DNA of 64,000 bases. Origin: Pseudomonas triclosanedens. Lineage in GTDB: Bacteria; Pseudomonadota; Gammaproteobacteria; Pseudomonadales; Pseudomonadaceae. The position numbers and the translations under genes were made by a program. Positions within the stretch are counted from its first letter, which is position 1. Each line of letters begins with the position of its first letter. The stretch covers positions 6,065,001-6,129,000 of the forward strand of contig NZ_CP113432.1 in assembly GCF_026686735.1 (NCBI RefSeq), read 5' to 3'. Shown here piece after piece: positions 16,206-26,161 of the stretch. The notes beneath the pieces were generated by a model. The model was not told the origin of the DNA. It was given only the letters and a program-made list of their open reading frames with translations, and did not search any database.

Positions 16206-16724
16206 TCAGGGCGCGCACTGCCATTGGCCGGCGTTCTCCACGAAGCGCGCTTCGCCGACTCGCCAGCCCTCGCCGTCGCGCTCCAGGCAGAAGCGCTTGT
16301 AGAACCACGCCCGCCGACGTTTCTGATCACCCGCCAGCAGGTACACCTCGTACATCCCGGCCTGCAATGGCTGCGCCGGGGTGCTGGCCACGAAGTCTGC
16401 CGGCAGGCTCCCGTAGCCGATGCACTGGTCCGCCAGCAGGCGCAGGCCGGCGCCGGGCTTGCCGGGCGGCACGCTTTGCGCCCAGGTTTCCTTCGCATCG
16501 CGAAGCACGGACACCGCGTGCAGCGTGACGACGTTGTCGGCGACCTTCGCCGAGCCTGAGAACAGCCCACCCACCTCATAGGTGCCGGTCGCACCGACGC
16601 AGAGCTGTTCGCCGTTCATCCATACCCGGGCCTCGCCGTCGTGGTGCCGGGAAGTCGCCTGTACGGAGCCGGCGAGCACGACGGCCAACAGGCCGCCCAG
16701 AAGCTCAGGGAAGCAGCGACGCAT
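16206..16724 (-). CDS. Exported protein, candidate immunity protein for the PAAR effector
   Basis: 172 aa with a Sec signal peptide (MRRCFPELLGGLLAVVLAGSVQA, likely cut before TSRHH), so a periplasmic location is predicted. The mature part has three Cys and a charged C-terminal region ending AGQWQCAP; no family is recognised. Its ATG at 16724 lies inside the last codons of the PAAR gene (20-bp overlap) with GAGGAA about 9 nt upstream, indicating translational coupling. A small exported protein coupled to a secreted toxin gene is the standard layout for type VI effector-immunity pairs whose toxin acts in the periplasm. The immunity role is inference from context. Confidence 0.65.
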   Translation of the reverse strand: MRRCFPELLGGLLAVVLAGSVQATSRHHDGEARVWMNGEQLCVGATGTYEVGGLFSGSAKVADNVVTLHAVSVLRDAKETWAQSVPPGKPGAGLRLLADQCIGYGSLPADFVASTPAQPLQAGMYEVYLLAGDQKRRRAWFYKRFCLERDGEGWRVGEARFVENAGQWQCAP

Positions 16725-17898
16725 CTTTGGGGTTCCTCAGGAAATCGCTCAGGACCGCCTCGAACTCGGCGAGGCTGCGGACATTCCTGCCGCTTTCACT
16801 CATGACCGAGTTGCCGGTGGACCAACTGAAGTAGTCGGCAAGGATGTCGCCCTGCTGTTCCATGTTGAAGTCCTGCAGCTTCGACCCCGGCTTGAACTCG
16901 TAGGCGTAAGGGTCGCCCAGCAGCCCCCACAAGGTGCCCGGATGCAGCAGGATGCCGTGCAGCCGCACCCAGTAGCCAAGCTGGTGCTGCCACACGTGCA
17001 CCATCTCGTGCATGAACCAGTGGCGGTCGCGGGCATCCACGGAGAAGTCCGCCTTGTAGAAGTCCGGGTTGAAGTACATCTCCCCGTTGGGCGTCATCGC
17101 CGTGTTGTCGGGCTGCAGGCCGAACGGCAGGTATTCCTCGTTGTGCACGCGCACCCGGGCGTAGTCCACCGAGTCCTTGAACAGGCTCTGCGCCATGCTC
17201 AGCTCGCCGCTGGTCAGCGGGCGCGACTTGTCGTCTTTCTGCACGGGCACGAGCGTCGCCCCCTGGGGTTGCGTCTTCGACGTCTGGACACCCGACACCG
17301 GCAGGGAAATACCCTGGCCCTGCGCCGGATCGTGCCGGGCGCAGCAGGCCGTGGCGATGGCGGGCGGCAGCAGACGGAGACTGGTGACGGCCATCTGCGT
17401 CGCCGAGCGGATGGGCTGCGTTGCGCCGGCAAGATCGGTCACGCCCGTGTGCACCGAGCCATCCGCCAGCACGGCCTGGTATGGCAGGCAGGAATAGGGT
17501 TGGCCGTTGGCGGCGGAAAGCTGCAACTGACAACTGAAGCCCACTGCGACGGGCAGCGGCGCGACGAACGGCACCGGGCTGTGCTGGGTACCGACCAGCA
17601 CATCGCCCGAACCGCTGATGATCGAGCCGCCGTGGGCGGTCGCGCTACCCAGGAAGGCGATGGGCTGGCCATCGACCAGAATGCTGCCGATGCCTTCGGT
17701 CACGGCATCGCCGCAGGCGCTGCTGTCACCCACACGCAACGCGGGCAGGCCATTGATGATGACGCTGGGAGAGCCGGTGACGGTCGGGTTGACGCCATGC
17801 CCGGGCTTCGGGCACGCGTCCTTGTCGCTGAGTCGTGCGGCGGGTCTGGACGTGCGCGGAGTCCCTCCTGGATAGTGGCGGCTCCCCTCGGGGGCCAT
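16705..17898 (-). CDS. PAAR-domain protein with C-terminal zinc-metallopeptidase-like domain (probable T6SS effector)
   Basis: 397 aa. A short lead is followed by a PAAR domain at about residues 19-103 (ACPKPGHGVNPTVTGSP, PALRVGDSSACGD, GIGSILVDGQPIAFLGSATAHGG), the tip that caps the VgrG spike. Residues 113-180 form a beta-rich linker typical of such effectors (YQAVLADGSVHTGVTDLAG). The C-terminal domain holds HEMVH at 297-301 within HWFMHEMVHVWQHQLGYW, a zincin motif, with YAYE (Glu334) downstream as a possible third ligand. The ATG at 17898 has AGGAAGG upstream. No vgrG or T6SS structural gene is present, so it is an orphan cargo module. The target is unknown; the coupled exported partner suggests the periplasm. 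Confidence 0.8.
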   Translation of the reverse strand: MAPEGSRHYPGGTPRTSRPAARLSDKDACPKPGHGVNPTVTGSPSVIINGLPALRVGDSSACGDAVTEGIGSILVDGQPIAFLGSATAHGGSIISGSGDVLVGTQHSPVPFVAPLPVAVGFSCQLQLSAANGQPYSCLPYQAVLADGSVHTGVTDLAGATQPIRSATQMAVTSLRLLPPAIATACCARHDPAQGQGISLPVSGVQTSKTQPQGATLVPVQKDDKSRPLTSGELSMAQSLFKDSVDYARVRVHNEEYLPFGLQPDNTAMTPNGEMYFNPDFYKADFSVDARDRHWFMHEMVHVWQHQLGYWVRLHGILLHPGTLWGLLGDPYAYEFKPGSKLQDFNMEQQGDILADYFSWSTGNSVMSESGRNVRSLAEFEAVLSDFLRNPKDASLLP

Positions 17899-18122
17899 TC
17901 ACGCCTTCCTGGCGTCCTGCCGCAATTCTGCCTGTCTGGAACGGTCGTTTCCACAAACCCCGTCAACTTCCTCCCGCAGCGCCATGTCGCAAACGCACTC
18001 CCCCGTGGCGTACATAGGCATCTGGGGCGCAAGGGCCAGTCATACCATCGCTGCCAAGGGGCCTCATGCGGCCCGGCACCAGCCATTCCGGCGCGACTCT
18101 CGCGCCGCAGGGAGACGCAGCG

Positions 18123-19376
<1,254 letters not shown>

Positions 19377-19418
19377 CATTTCGAAAGGCGCGATAGGAGC
19401 CACTGTCACGCCGTAGCC

Positions 19419-19494
19419 GTAGGGCGCATAACCTGGAACAGGTTATCCGCCGCCGCCGGCACGGCGGATAACGCTGACGCGTTATTCGCCCTAC
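19419..19494. repeat. Dispersed palindromic repeat, copy 3
   Basis: 76 bp from GTAGGGCGCATAACC to GTTATTCGCCCTAC, with internal palindromes around 19427-19448 and 19464-19486. It lies between glyA and soxB, where it could attenuate or stabilise transcript ends within the operon. Confidence 0.75.
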
Positions 19495-19532
19495 AAAAGC
19501 AGCCTCGCGCCAGGAAACATCAGGAGCACCCC

Positions 19533-20783
19533 ATGCAACGCTACTCCGGCTTCGGCCTGTTCAAGCACTCCCTGAGCCACCACGAGAACTGGCAGCGCAT
19601 GTGGCGCACGCCCACGCCCAAGCCGGTGTATGACGTGGTCATCGTCGGCGGCGGCGGGCACGGCCTGGCCACGGCGTACTACCTGGCCAAGGAGCACGGC
19701 ATCACCAACGTCGCGGTGGTCGAGAAAGGCTGGCTGGGCGGCGGCAACACCGCGCGCAACACCACCATCGTCCGTTCCAACTACCTGTGGGACGAGTCGG
19801 CACTGCTCTACGAGCACGCCATGAAGCTGTGGGAGGGCCTGTCCCAGGACCTGAACTACAACGTCATGTTCTCCCAGCGCGGCGTCTACAACCTCTGCCA
19901 CACCCTGCAGGACATGCGCGACGGCGAACGCCGCGTCAGCGCCAACCGCCTCAACGGTGTGGACGGCGAACTGCTCAACGCGCAGCAGGTGGCCGAAGAA
20001 ATTCCCTACCTGAACTGCACCAAGAGCGCCCGCTACCCGGTCATGGGTTCCACCGTGCAGCGCCGTGGCGGCGTGGCCCGTCACGATGCCGTGGCCTGGG
20101 GCTTCGCCCGCGCCGCCGACGCCCTCGGTGTGGACCTGATCCAGCAGACCGAAGTGATCGGCTTCCGCAAACAGGACGGCGCGGTGATCGGCGTCGAGAC
20201 CAACCGCGGCTTCATCGGCGCCAAGCGCGTCGGCGTGGTCACCGCCGGCAACTCCGGGCACATGGCCAAGCTCGCCGGCTTCCGCCTGCCGATCGAATCC
20301 CACCCGCTGCAGGCGCTGGTTTCCGAACCGCTCAAACCCATCATCGACAGCGTGATCATGTCCAACGCCGTGCACGGCTACATCAGCCAGTCGGACAAGG
20401 GCGACCTGGTCATCGGCGCCGGCATCGACGGCTACAACGGCTATGGCCAGCGCGGCTCCTACCCGGTCATCGAACACACCCTGCAGGCCATCGTCGAGAT
20501 GTTCCCGGTGCTCTCGCGGGTGCGCATGAACCGCCAGTGGGGCGGCATCGTCGACACCACCCCGGACGCCTGCCCGATCATCGGCAAGACCCCGGTGAAG
20601 AACCTGTTCTTCAACTGCGGCTGGGGCACCGGCGGCTTCAAGGCCACCCCCGGCTCGGGCAACGTCTTCGCCGCCACCCTCGCCAAGGGCGAGCCGCATC
20701 CGCTGGCCGCGCCCTTCTCCATCGAACGCTTCCACAACGGCGCACTGATCGACGAACACGGCGCTGCCGCCGTCGCGCACTAA
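19533..20783 (+). CDS. soxB: Sarcosine oxidase beta subunit
   Basis: 416-aa subunit of the heterotetrameric sarcosine oxidase that converts sarcosine to glycine, passing the methyl carbon to THF and producing H2O2. The FAD-binding fold is at residues 35-65 ([22 protein letters not shown]). His184 in [14 protein letters not shown] lies where the family carries covalently bound FMN (position inferred). The C-terminal FAD-oxidoreductase end has [19 protein letters not shown] and [18 protein letters not shown]. The ATG at 19533 has AGGAG upstream. It is followed by soxD after 12 bp. Confidence 0.95.
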   Translation: MQRYSGFGLFKHSLSHHENWQRMWRTPTPKPVYDVVIVGGGGHGLATAYYLAKEHGITNVAVVEKGWLGGGNTARNTTIVRSNYLWDESALLYEHAMKLWEGLSQDLNYNVMFSQRGVYNLCHTLQDMRDGERRVSANRLNGVDGELLNAQQVAEEIPYLNCTKSARYPVMGSTVQRRGGVARHDAVAWGFARAADALGVDLIQQTEVIGFRKQDGAVIGVETNRGFIGAKRVGVVTAGNSGHMAKLAGFRLPIESHPLQALVSEPLKPIIDSVIMSNAVHGYISQSDKGDLVIGAGIDGYNGYGQRGSYPVIEHTLQAIVEMFPVLSRVRMNRQWGGIVDTTPDACPIIGKTPVKNLFFNCGWGTGGFKATPGSGNVFAATLAKGEPHPLAAPFSIERFHNGALIDEHGAAAVAH

Positions 20784-20795
20784 GAGGGCCCGACC

Positions 20796-21119
20796 ATGCT
20801 GAACATCTTCTGCCCCCATTGCGGCGAGCTGCGCTCCGAAGAGGAATTCCACGCCAAGGGCCAGGCGCACATCCCGCGCCCGCTCGACCCCGGCGCCTGC
20901 ACCGACGAAGAGTGGGGCGACTACATGTTCTTCCGCGACAACCCGCGCGGCATCCACCACGAACTGTGGGTGCACGCCGCCGGTTGCCGCCAGTACTTCA
21001 ACGTCACCCGCCACACCGTGACCTACGAAATTCTCGAAACCTACAAGATCGGCGAAAAGCCCAGCATCACCGCCGCCGATACCGAGAAGAAACCCGCCGC
21101 TCAGGGAGTACCGGCATGA
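20796..21119 (+). CDS. soxD: Sarcosine oxidase delta subunit
   Basis: 107-aa small subunit. It binds zinc through CPHCGE (Cys6, Cys9) and a later His/Cys pair (HAAGCRQYFNVTRHT) as in known delta subunits. FRDNPRGIHHELWVHAAGCRQYFNV is the family hallmark. The start ATG has GAGGG upstream. Its TGA overlaps the ATG of soxA (ATGA at 21116-21119), so translation of the two is coupled. Confidence 0.95.
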   Translation: MLNIFCPHCGELRSEEEFHAKGQAHIPRPLDPGACTDEEWGDYMFFRDNPRGIHHELWVHAAGCRQYFNVTRHTVTYEILETYKIGEKPSITAADTEKKPAAQGVPA

Positions 21120-24100
21120 GCCAGGTGAATCGCCTTTCCCGTGGCGGTCGTATCGACCGCAGCAAACCCCTGACCTTCACCTTCAACGGCCAGAGCTACC
21201 AGGGCTTCGCAGGCGACACCCTGGCCGCCGCGCTGCTGGCCAACGGCGTCGACATTCTTGGCCGCAGCTTCAAGTACTCGCGCCCGCGCGGCATCGTCGC
21301 CGCCGGCGCCGAAGAGCCCAACGCCATCCTGCAGATCGGCTCGCGCGAATCCACCCAGGTGCCCAACGTGCGCGCCACCCAGCAGGCGCTGTACAACGGC
21401 CTCGTCGCCAGCGCCACCAACGGCTGGCCGAACGTGCAGAACGACCTCATGGGGATCTTCGGCAAGGTCGGCGGCAAGATGATGCCGCCCGGCTTCTACT
21501 ACAAGACCTTCATGTACCCGCAGTCCATGTGGCTGACCTATGAGAAGTACATCCGCAAGGCCGCGGGCCTGGGCCGCGCGCCCACCGAAGTCGACCCGGA
21601 CAGCTACGACTGGATGAACCACCACGCCGACGTGCTGATCGTCGGCGCCGGCCCCGCGGGCCTCGCCGCCGCCCTGGCCGCCTCGCGCAGCGGTGCGCGG
21701 GTGATCCTCGCCGACGAGCAGGAAGAGTTCGGCGGCAGCCTGCTCGACACCCGCGAGACCCTCGACGGCAAGCCGGCCGAGGAGTGGGTGGCCCAGGTCA
21801 TCGCCGAGCTGCAAGGCAACCCGGACGTGGTCCTGCTGCCGCGCTCCACGGTCAACGGCTACCACGACCACAACTTCCTCACCATCCATGAGCGCCGCAC
21901 CGACCACCTGGGCGAGACCGCCCCGCTGGGCCAGGTGCGCATGCGCGTGCACCGCGTGCGCGCCAACCGCGTGGTGCTCGCCGCCGGCGCCCACGAGCGC
22001 CCGCTGGTGTATGCGAACAACGACGTGCCGGGCAACATGCTCGCCGGCGCCGTCTCCACCTACGTGCGCCGCTACGGCGTGGCGCCGGGCAAGAAGCTGG
22101 TGCTGTCCACCAACAACGACTACGCCTACCGCGTCGCCCTGGACTGGCAGGAAGCCGGTCTGCAGGTGGTCGCCATCGCCGACGCCCGCCCCAATCCGCG
22201 CGGCGAATGGGTCGAGGAAGCGCGCAAGCGCGGTATGCGCGTCATCACCGGCAGCGCGGTGATCGAGGCACGCGGCAGCAAGCGTGTGAGCGGCGCGAAA
22301 ATCGCCCCCATCGACACCTTCCGCCTGAAGGTGACCGCGCCCGGCGAGTGGCTGGACTGCGACCTCATCGCCAGCTCCGGCGGCTACAGCCCGGTGGTGC
22401 ACCTGGCCTCCCACCTGGGCGGCAAGCCGGAATGGCGCGAGGACATCCTCGCCTTCGTACCGGGCCTGGCGTTCCAGAAGCGCCTCTGCGCCGGCGCGGT
22501 GAACGGCGTGTTCCGTCTCGCCGATGCCCTGGCCGACGGCTACAAGGCCGGCACCCAGGCGGCGATCGACGGCGGCTTCAAGGCTGTCGAGGGCGAGCTG
22601 CCGGTGGTCGCCGAGCGCGCCGAGGACGCCACCCTGGCGCTGTTCCAGGTGCCCCACGAGAAGTCCACCGCCCGCGCGCCCAAGCAGTTCGTCGACACCC
22701 AGAACGACGTCACCGCCGCCGCCATCGAACTGGCCTGCCGCGAGGGCTTCGAGTCCATCGAGCACGTCAAGCGCTACACCGCGCTGGGCTTCGGCACCGA
22801 CCAGGGCAAGCTGGGCAACATCAACGGCCTGGCCATCGCCGCCCGCGCTCAGGGCAAGAGCATCGCCGACACCGGCACCACCATGTTCCGCCCGAACTAC
22901 ACCCCGGTGACCTTCGGCGCCGTCGCCGGCCGTCACTGCGGCCACCTGTTCGAGCCGGTGCGCTTCACCGCCCTGCACGCCTGGCACGTGAAGAACGGCG
23001 CCGAGTTCGAGGACGTCGGCCAGTGGAAGCGTCCGTGGTACTTCCCCAGGCGCGGCGAAGACATGCACGCCGCGGTGGCCCGCGAGTGCCGCGCCGTGCG
23101 TGAGTCGGTCGGCCTGCTGGACGCCTCGACCCTGGGCAAGATCGACATCCAGGGCCCGGACGCCCGCGAATTCCTCAACCGCGTCTACACCAACGCCTGG
23201 ACCAAGCTGGACGTGGGCAAGGCCCGCTACGGCCTGATGTGCAAGGAAGACGGCATGGTCTTCGACGACGGCGTGACCGCGTGCCTGGCCGACAACCACT
23301 TCGTCATGACTACCACCACCGGCGGCGCCGCGCGCGTGCTGGAGTGGCTGGAGCTGTACCACCAGACCGAATGGCCGGAGCTGAAGGTGTACTTCACCTC
23401 GGTCACCGACCACTGGGCCACCCTCACCCTTTCCGGCCCCAACAGCCGCAAGCTGCTGGCCGAGGTCACCGACATCGACCTGGACAAGGACGCCTTCCCC
23501 TTCATGACCTGGAAGGAAGGCAAGGTCGCCGGCGTACCGGCGCGGGTGTTCCGCATCTCCTTCACCGGCGAGCTGTCCTACGAGGTGAACATCCAGGCCA
23601 ACTACGCGATGGGCGTACTCGAAACCATCGTCGAGCACGGCGAAAAGCACGGCCTGACGCCTTACGGCACCGAGACCATGCACGTCCTGCGCGCCGAGAA
23701 GGGCTTCATCATCGTCGGCCAGGACACCGACGGCTCGGTCACCCCGGACGACCTCAACATGGGTTGGGCGGTCGGGCGCACCAAGCCGTTCTCCTGGATC
23801 GGCTGGCGCGGCATGAACCGTTCCGACTGCCTGCGCGAAGACCGTAAGCAACTGGTCGGCCTCAAGCCCACCAACCCGATGGATGTGCTGCCCGAAGGCG
23901 CGCAACTGGTGTTCGACACACGCCAGTCGATCCCCATGAACATGGTCGGCCACGTCACCTCCAGCTACATGAGCAGCAGCCTCGGCCACGGCTTCGCCCT
24001 GGCGGTGGTGAAAGGCGGCATCAAGCGCATGGGCGAAAAGGTCTACGCCCCGCTGGCCGACGGCCGCATGGTGGAAGCGGAAATCTGCAGCTCGGTGTTC

Positions 24101-24136
24101 TACGACCCCAAAGGCGAACGGCAGAACGTGGATTGA
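21116..24136 (+). CDS. soxA: Sarcosine oxidase alpha subunit
   Basis: 1006-aa large subunit. The N-terminal part (about 18-100) is a 2Fe-2S-like fold lacking cluster cysteines, as usual for this subunit. Residues 172-205 bind NAD (ADVLIVGAGPAGLAAALAASRS), and a second nucleotide-binding segment lies near 320 (KKLVLSTNNDYAYRVALDWQEAG). The C-terminal third is a GcvT-like folate-binding domain (TLGKIDIQGPDAREFLNRVYTN, TLTLSGPNSRKLLAEVTDIDLD, PYGTETMHVLRAEKGFIIVGQD), where the methylene group is passed to THF. The start is the ATG at 21116 overlapping the soxD stop. The reading frame is also open across soxB and soxD, but that upstream part is out of phase with those genes and is not translated. 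Confidence 0.96.
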   Translation: MSQVNRLSRGGRIDRSKPLTFTFNGQSYQGFAGDTLAAALLANGVDILGRSFKYSRPRGIVAAGAEEPNAILQIGSRESTQVPNVRATQQALYNGLVASATNGWPNVQNDLMGIFGKVGGKMMPPGFYYKTFMYPQSMWLTYEKYIRKAAGLGRAPTEVDPDSYDWMNHHADVLIVGAGPAGLAAALAASRSGARVILADEQEEFGGSLLDTRETLDGKPAEEWVAQVIAELQGNPDVVLLPRSTVNGYHDHNFLTIHERRTDHLGETAPLGQVRMRVHRVRANRVVLAAGAHERPLVYANNDVPGNMLAGAVSTYVRRYGVAPGKKLVLSTNNDYAYRVALDWQEAGLQVVAIADARPNPRGEWVEEARKRGMRVITGSAVIEARGSKRVSGAKIAPIDTFRLKVTAPGEWLDCDLIASSGGYSPVVHLASHLGGKPEWREDILAFVPGLAFQKRLCAGAVNGVFRLADALADGYKAGTQAAIDGGFKAVEGELPVVAERAEDATLALFQVPHEKSTARAPKQFVDTQNDVTAAAIELACREGFESIEHVKRYTALGFGTDQGKLGNINGLAIAARAQGKSIADTGTTMFRPNYTPVTFGAVAGRHCGHLFEPVRFTALHAWHVKNGAEFEDVGQWKRPWYFPRRGEDMHAAVARECRAVRESVGLLDASTLGKIDIQGPDAREFLNRVYTNAWTKLDVGKARYGLMCKEDGMVFDDGVTACLADNHFVMTTTTGGAARVLEWLELYHQTEWPELKVYFTSVTDHWATLTLSGPNSRKLLAEVTDIDLDKDAFPFMTWKEGKVAGVPARVFRISFTGELSYEVNIQANYAMGVLETIVEHGEKHGLTPYGTETMHVLRAEKGFIIVGQDTDGSVTPDDLNMGWAVGRTKPFSWIGWRGMNRSDCLREDRKQLVGLKPTNPMDVLPEGAQLVFDTRQSIPMNMVGHVTSSYMSSSLGHGFALAVVKGGIKRMGEKVYAPLADGRMVEAEICSSVFYDPKGERQNVD

Positions 24137-24217
24137 GCGGCCCTCGCCGCGCCCGCTCCGCCATCGCAGCGGGCTGACCGACTACCCCGGCGCACGGCGC
24201 CCCAAGGTGAACAGAAC

Positions 24218-24853
24218 ATGAGCAAAGCCAATCTCTACCAGCAGCGCCCCGACGACAGCATCAAGGCCGAGTCGCCGCTGTTCCACGCCGAGCTGGACCA
24301 GCTCGCCGCTCGCAAGGTGAGCAACGCCGGCATCACCCTGCGCGAGAAGAAATTCCTCGGCCACCTGACCCTGCGCGGCGACGCCCACGACCCGGCCTTC
24401 GCCGGCGGCGTGCACAAGGCCCTCGGTCTGGAGCTGCCGGTGGCGCTGACCCTGGTGGCCAACGGCGGCACCTCGCTGCAATGGCTCGGCCCGGACGAGT
24501 GGCTGCTGATTGTCCCCGGCGGCGAGGAATTCGCCATCGAACAGCGCCTGCGCGAAACCCTGGGCGATGAGCTGCATTACTCGGTGGTCAACGTCAGCGG
24601 CGGCCAGACCCTGCTGGAACTCGAAGGCGCCAAGGTCCGTGAAGTGCTGATGAAGTCCACCAGCTACGACGTGCATCCGAGCAACTTCCCGGTAGGCAAG
24701 GCGGTCGGCACCATATTCGCCAAGTCCCAGTGCGTGATTCGCCATACCGGCGAGCACACCTGGGAACTGGTGGTGCGCCGCAGCTTCTCCGACTACTTCT
24801 GGCTGTGGCTGCAGGACTCCTGCGCCGAGTACGGCCTGCAGGTAGCGGTGTAA
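24218..24853 (+). CDS. soxG: Sarcosine oxidase gamma subunit
   Basis: 211-aa GcvT-related small subunit of sarcosine oxidase. Family segments: ITLREKKFLGHLTLRGDA, LQWLGPDEWLLIVPG, YSVVNVSGGQTLLELEGAKVREVLMKSTSYDVHP and CVIRHTGEHTWELVVRRSFSDYFWLWL. It starts 81 bp after soxA with AAGGTG upstream of the ATG. Downstream, before purU, is a 9-bp stem-loop. Confidence 0.94.
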   Translation: MSKANLYQQRPDDSIKAESPLFHAELDQLAARKVSNAGITLREKKFLGHLTLRGDAHDPAFAGGVHKALGLELPVALTLVANGGTSLQWLGPDEWLLIVPGGEEFAIEQRLRETLGDELHYSVVNVSGGQTLLELEGAKVREVLMKSTSYDVHPSNFPVGKAVGTIFAKSQCVIRHTGEHTWELVVRRSFSDYFWLWLQDSCAEYGLQVAV

Positions 24854-24864
24854 GCGCTGCCCTT

Positions 24865-24886
24865 CCCCTCTCCCCGCGGAGAGGGG
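24865..24886. repeat. Intercistronic hairpin between soxG and purU
   Basis: CCCCTCTCC (24865-24873) pairs perfectly with GGAGAGGGG (24878-24886) over a 4-nt CCGC loop. No U-run follows. It probably stabilises the 3' end of the sox message or lowers read-through into purU. A related CCCTCTCCC / GGGAGAGGG pair occurs downstream of purU at about 25961-26008. Confidence 0.6.
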
Positions 24887-24909
24887 TGCCACCCGTTCGG
24901 AGCCAGACC

Positions 24910-25767
24910 ATGAGCCGCACCCCCGATACCTGGATCCTCACCGCCGACAGCCCGAGCCTGCTGGGCACCGTCGATGTGGTCACGCGCTACCTGTTCGAAC
25001 AGCGCTGCTACGTCACCGAGCACCACTCCTTCGACGACCGCCTGGCGCAGCGCTTCTTCATCCGCATCGAGTTCCGCGCAGGCGACGGTTTCGACGAATC
25101 CGCCTTCCGCGCCGGCCTCGCCGACCGCGTCTCGCCGTTCCAGATGAATGTCGAACTGACCCCGCCGGGGTACCGCAGCAAAGTGGTGATCATGGTCTCC
25201 AAGGCCGACCACTGCCTGAACGACCTGCTCTATCGCCAGCGCATCGGCCAGTTGCCGATGGATGTGGTGGCCGTGGTCTCCAACCACCCGGACCTCGAAC
25301 CGCTGGCGCGCTGGCACGGCATCCCCTACCACCACTTCGCCCTCGACCCCAACGACAAGGCCGCGCAGGAGGCGAAGGTATGGCGGGTGATCGAGGAATC
25401 CGGCGCCGAACTGGTGATCCTCGCCCGCTATATGCAGGTGCTGTCCCCCGAGCTGTGCCGCCGCCTGGACGGCTGGGCGATCAACATCCACCACTCGCTG
25501 CTGCCCGGCTTCAAGGGCGCCAAGCCCTATCACCAGGCGTACCAGAAGGGCGTGAAGCTGGTCGGCGCCACCGCCCACTACATCAACAACGACCTCGACG
25601 AAGGGCCGATCATCGCCCAGGGCGTCGAGCCCGTGGACCACGCCCACTACCCCGAAGACCTGATCGCCAAGGGCCGCGACGTGGAATGCCTGACCCTGGC
25701 CAAGGCCGTGGGCTACCACATCGAGAAACGCGTGTTCCTCAACGCCAACCGGACGGTGGTGCTGTAA
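24910..25767 (+). CDS. purU: Formyltetrahydrofolate deformylase
   Basis: 285-aa enzyme hydrolysing 10-formyl-THF to THF and formate; it keeps the THF pool free for sarcosine oxidase, which loads one-carbon units on THF. An ACT domain covers about 1-80 (TADSPSLLGTVDVVTRYLF), then a formyl-hydrolase domain with the catalytic set Asn192 and His194 (NIHHSLLPGFKGAKPY) and Asp230 (NNDLDEGPIIAQG). The ATG at 24910 has GGAGCC upstream; the open frame extends earlier into the soxG 3' end but only this start matches the family. It is the last gene of the sox operon and a second purU copy elsewhere would be usual. Confidence 0.95.
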   Translation: MSRTPDTWILTADSPSLLGTVDVVTRYLFEQRCYVTEHHSFDDRLAQRFFIRIEFRAGDGFDESAFRAGLADRVSPFQMNVELTPPGYRSKVVIMVSKADHCLNDLLYRQRIGQLPMDVVAVVSNHPDLEPLARWHGIPYHHFALDPNDKAAQEAKVWRVIEESGAELVILARYMQVLSPELCRRLDGWAINIHHSLLPGFKGAKPYHQAYQKGVKLVGATAHYINNDLDEGPIIAQGVEPVDHAHYPEDLIAKGRDVECLTLAKAVGYHIEKRVFLNANRTVVL

Positions 25768-26161
25768 GAGCAGCCCCGGGCTGCAAGCCACAAGCTGCAA
25801 GCGGAGCCGCCGACAAGCGGGGCGCGCAGCCGAGACACCGAACGGCAAGTAGGGCGGATAACGCCACAGGCGTTATCCGCCATGACACTTCCAACGGCGG
25901 ATGGATGGAGCTCATCCGCCCTACGTTCCGACCGGGACTGTGGCGCAAGCGGTAAAGCGCCCTCTCCCTTCAGGGGGGGACGCCTAGTTAGAGGGTTGGG
26001 GAGAGGGTCTTGAAGCCCGCTTCCAACCACCGAGCAACACCGACAGACCCGCCGGCTGCCAGCAGTACTTCCGGCCCTGTCGCGCAACACACGACATCCC
26101 AGTGCAAAACCGCGAGCCGCAAGGCCCGCCTTTGTACCCACAAACACAATGAGGAATGCGT
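25768..26161. other. purU-fdhA gap (394 bp)
   Basis: No gene. It contains palindromic repeat copy 4 (25849-25924), then a dispersed-type inverted pair CCCTCTCCC near 25962 and GGGGAGAGGG near 25999, then the fdhA upstream region. A promoter for fdhA is expected between 26010 and 26150 (ACACAATGAGGA just before the start is the ribosome site). Confidence 0.6.
25849..25924. repeat. Dispersed palindromic repeat, copy 4
   Basis: 76 bp from GTAGGGCGGATAACGCC to CATCCGCCCTAC. The first internal palindrome GGATAACGCC-ACA-GGCGTTATCC is perfect (10-bp arms). Same boundaries and length as copies 1-3. Confidence 0.75.

Noticed and set aside
17899..18122. Glycine riboswitch upstream of glyA
   Set aside because: No tandem aptamer-like conserved cores or expected hairpins seen in the 224-bp leader.
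21101..23989. 962-aa open frame on the minus strand under soxA
   Set aside because: Exact antisense shadow of soxA with no family motif.
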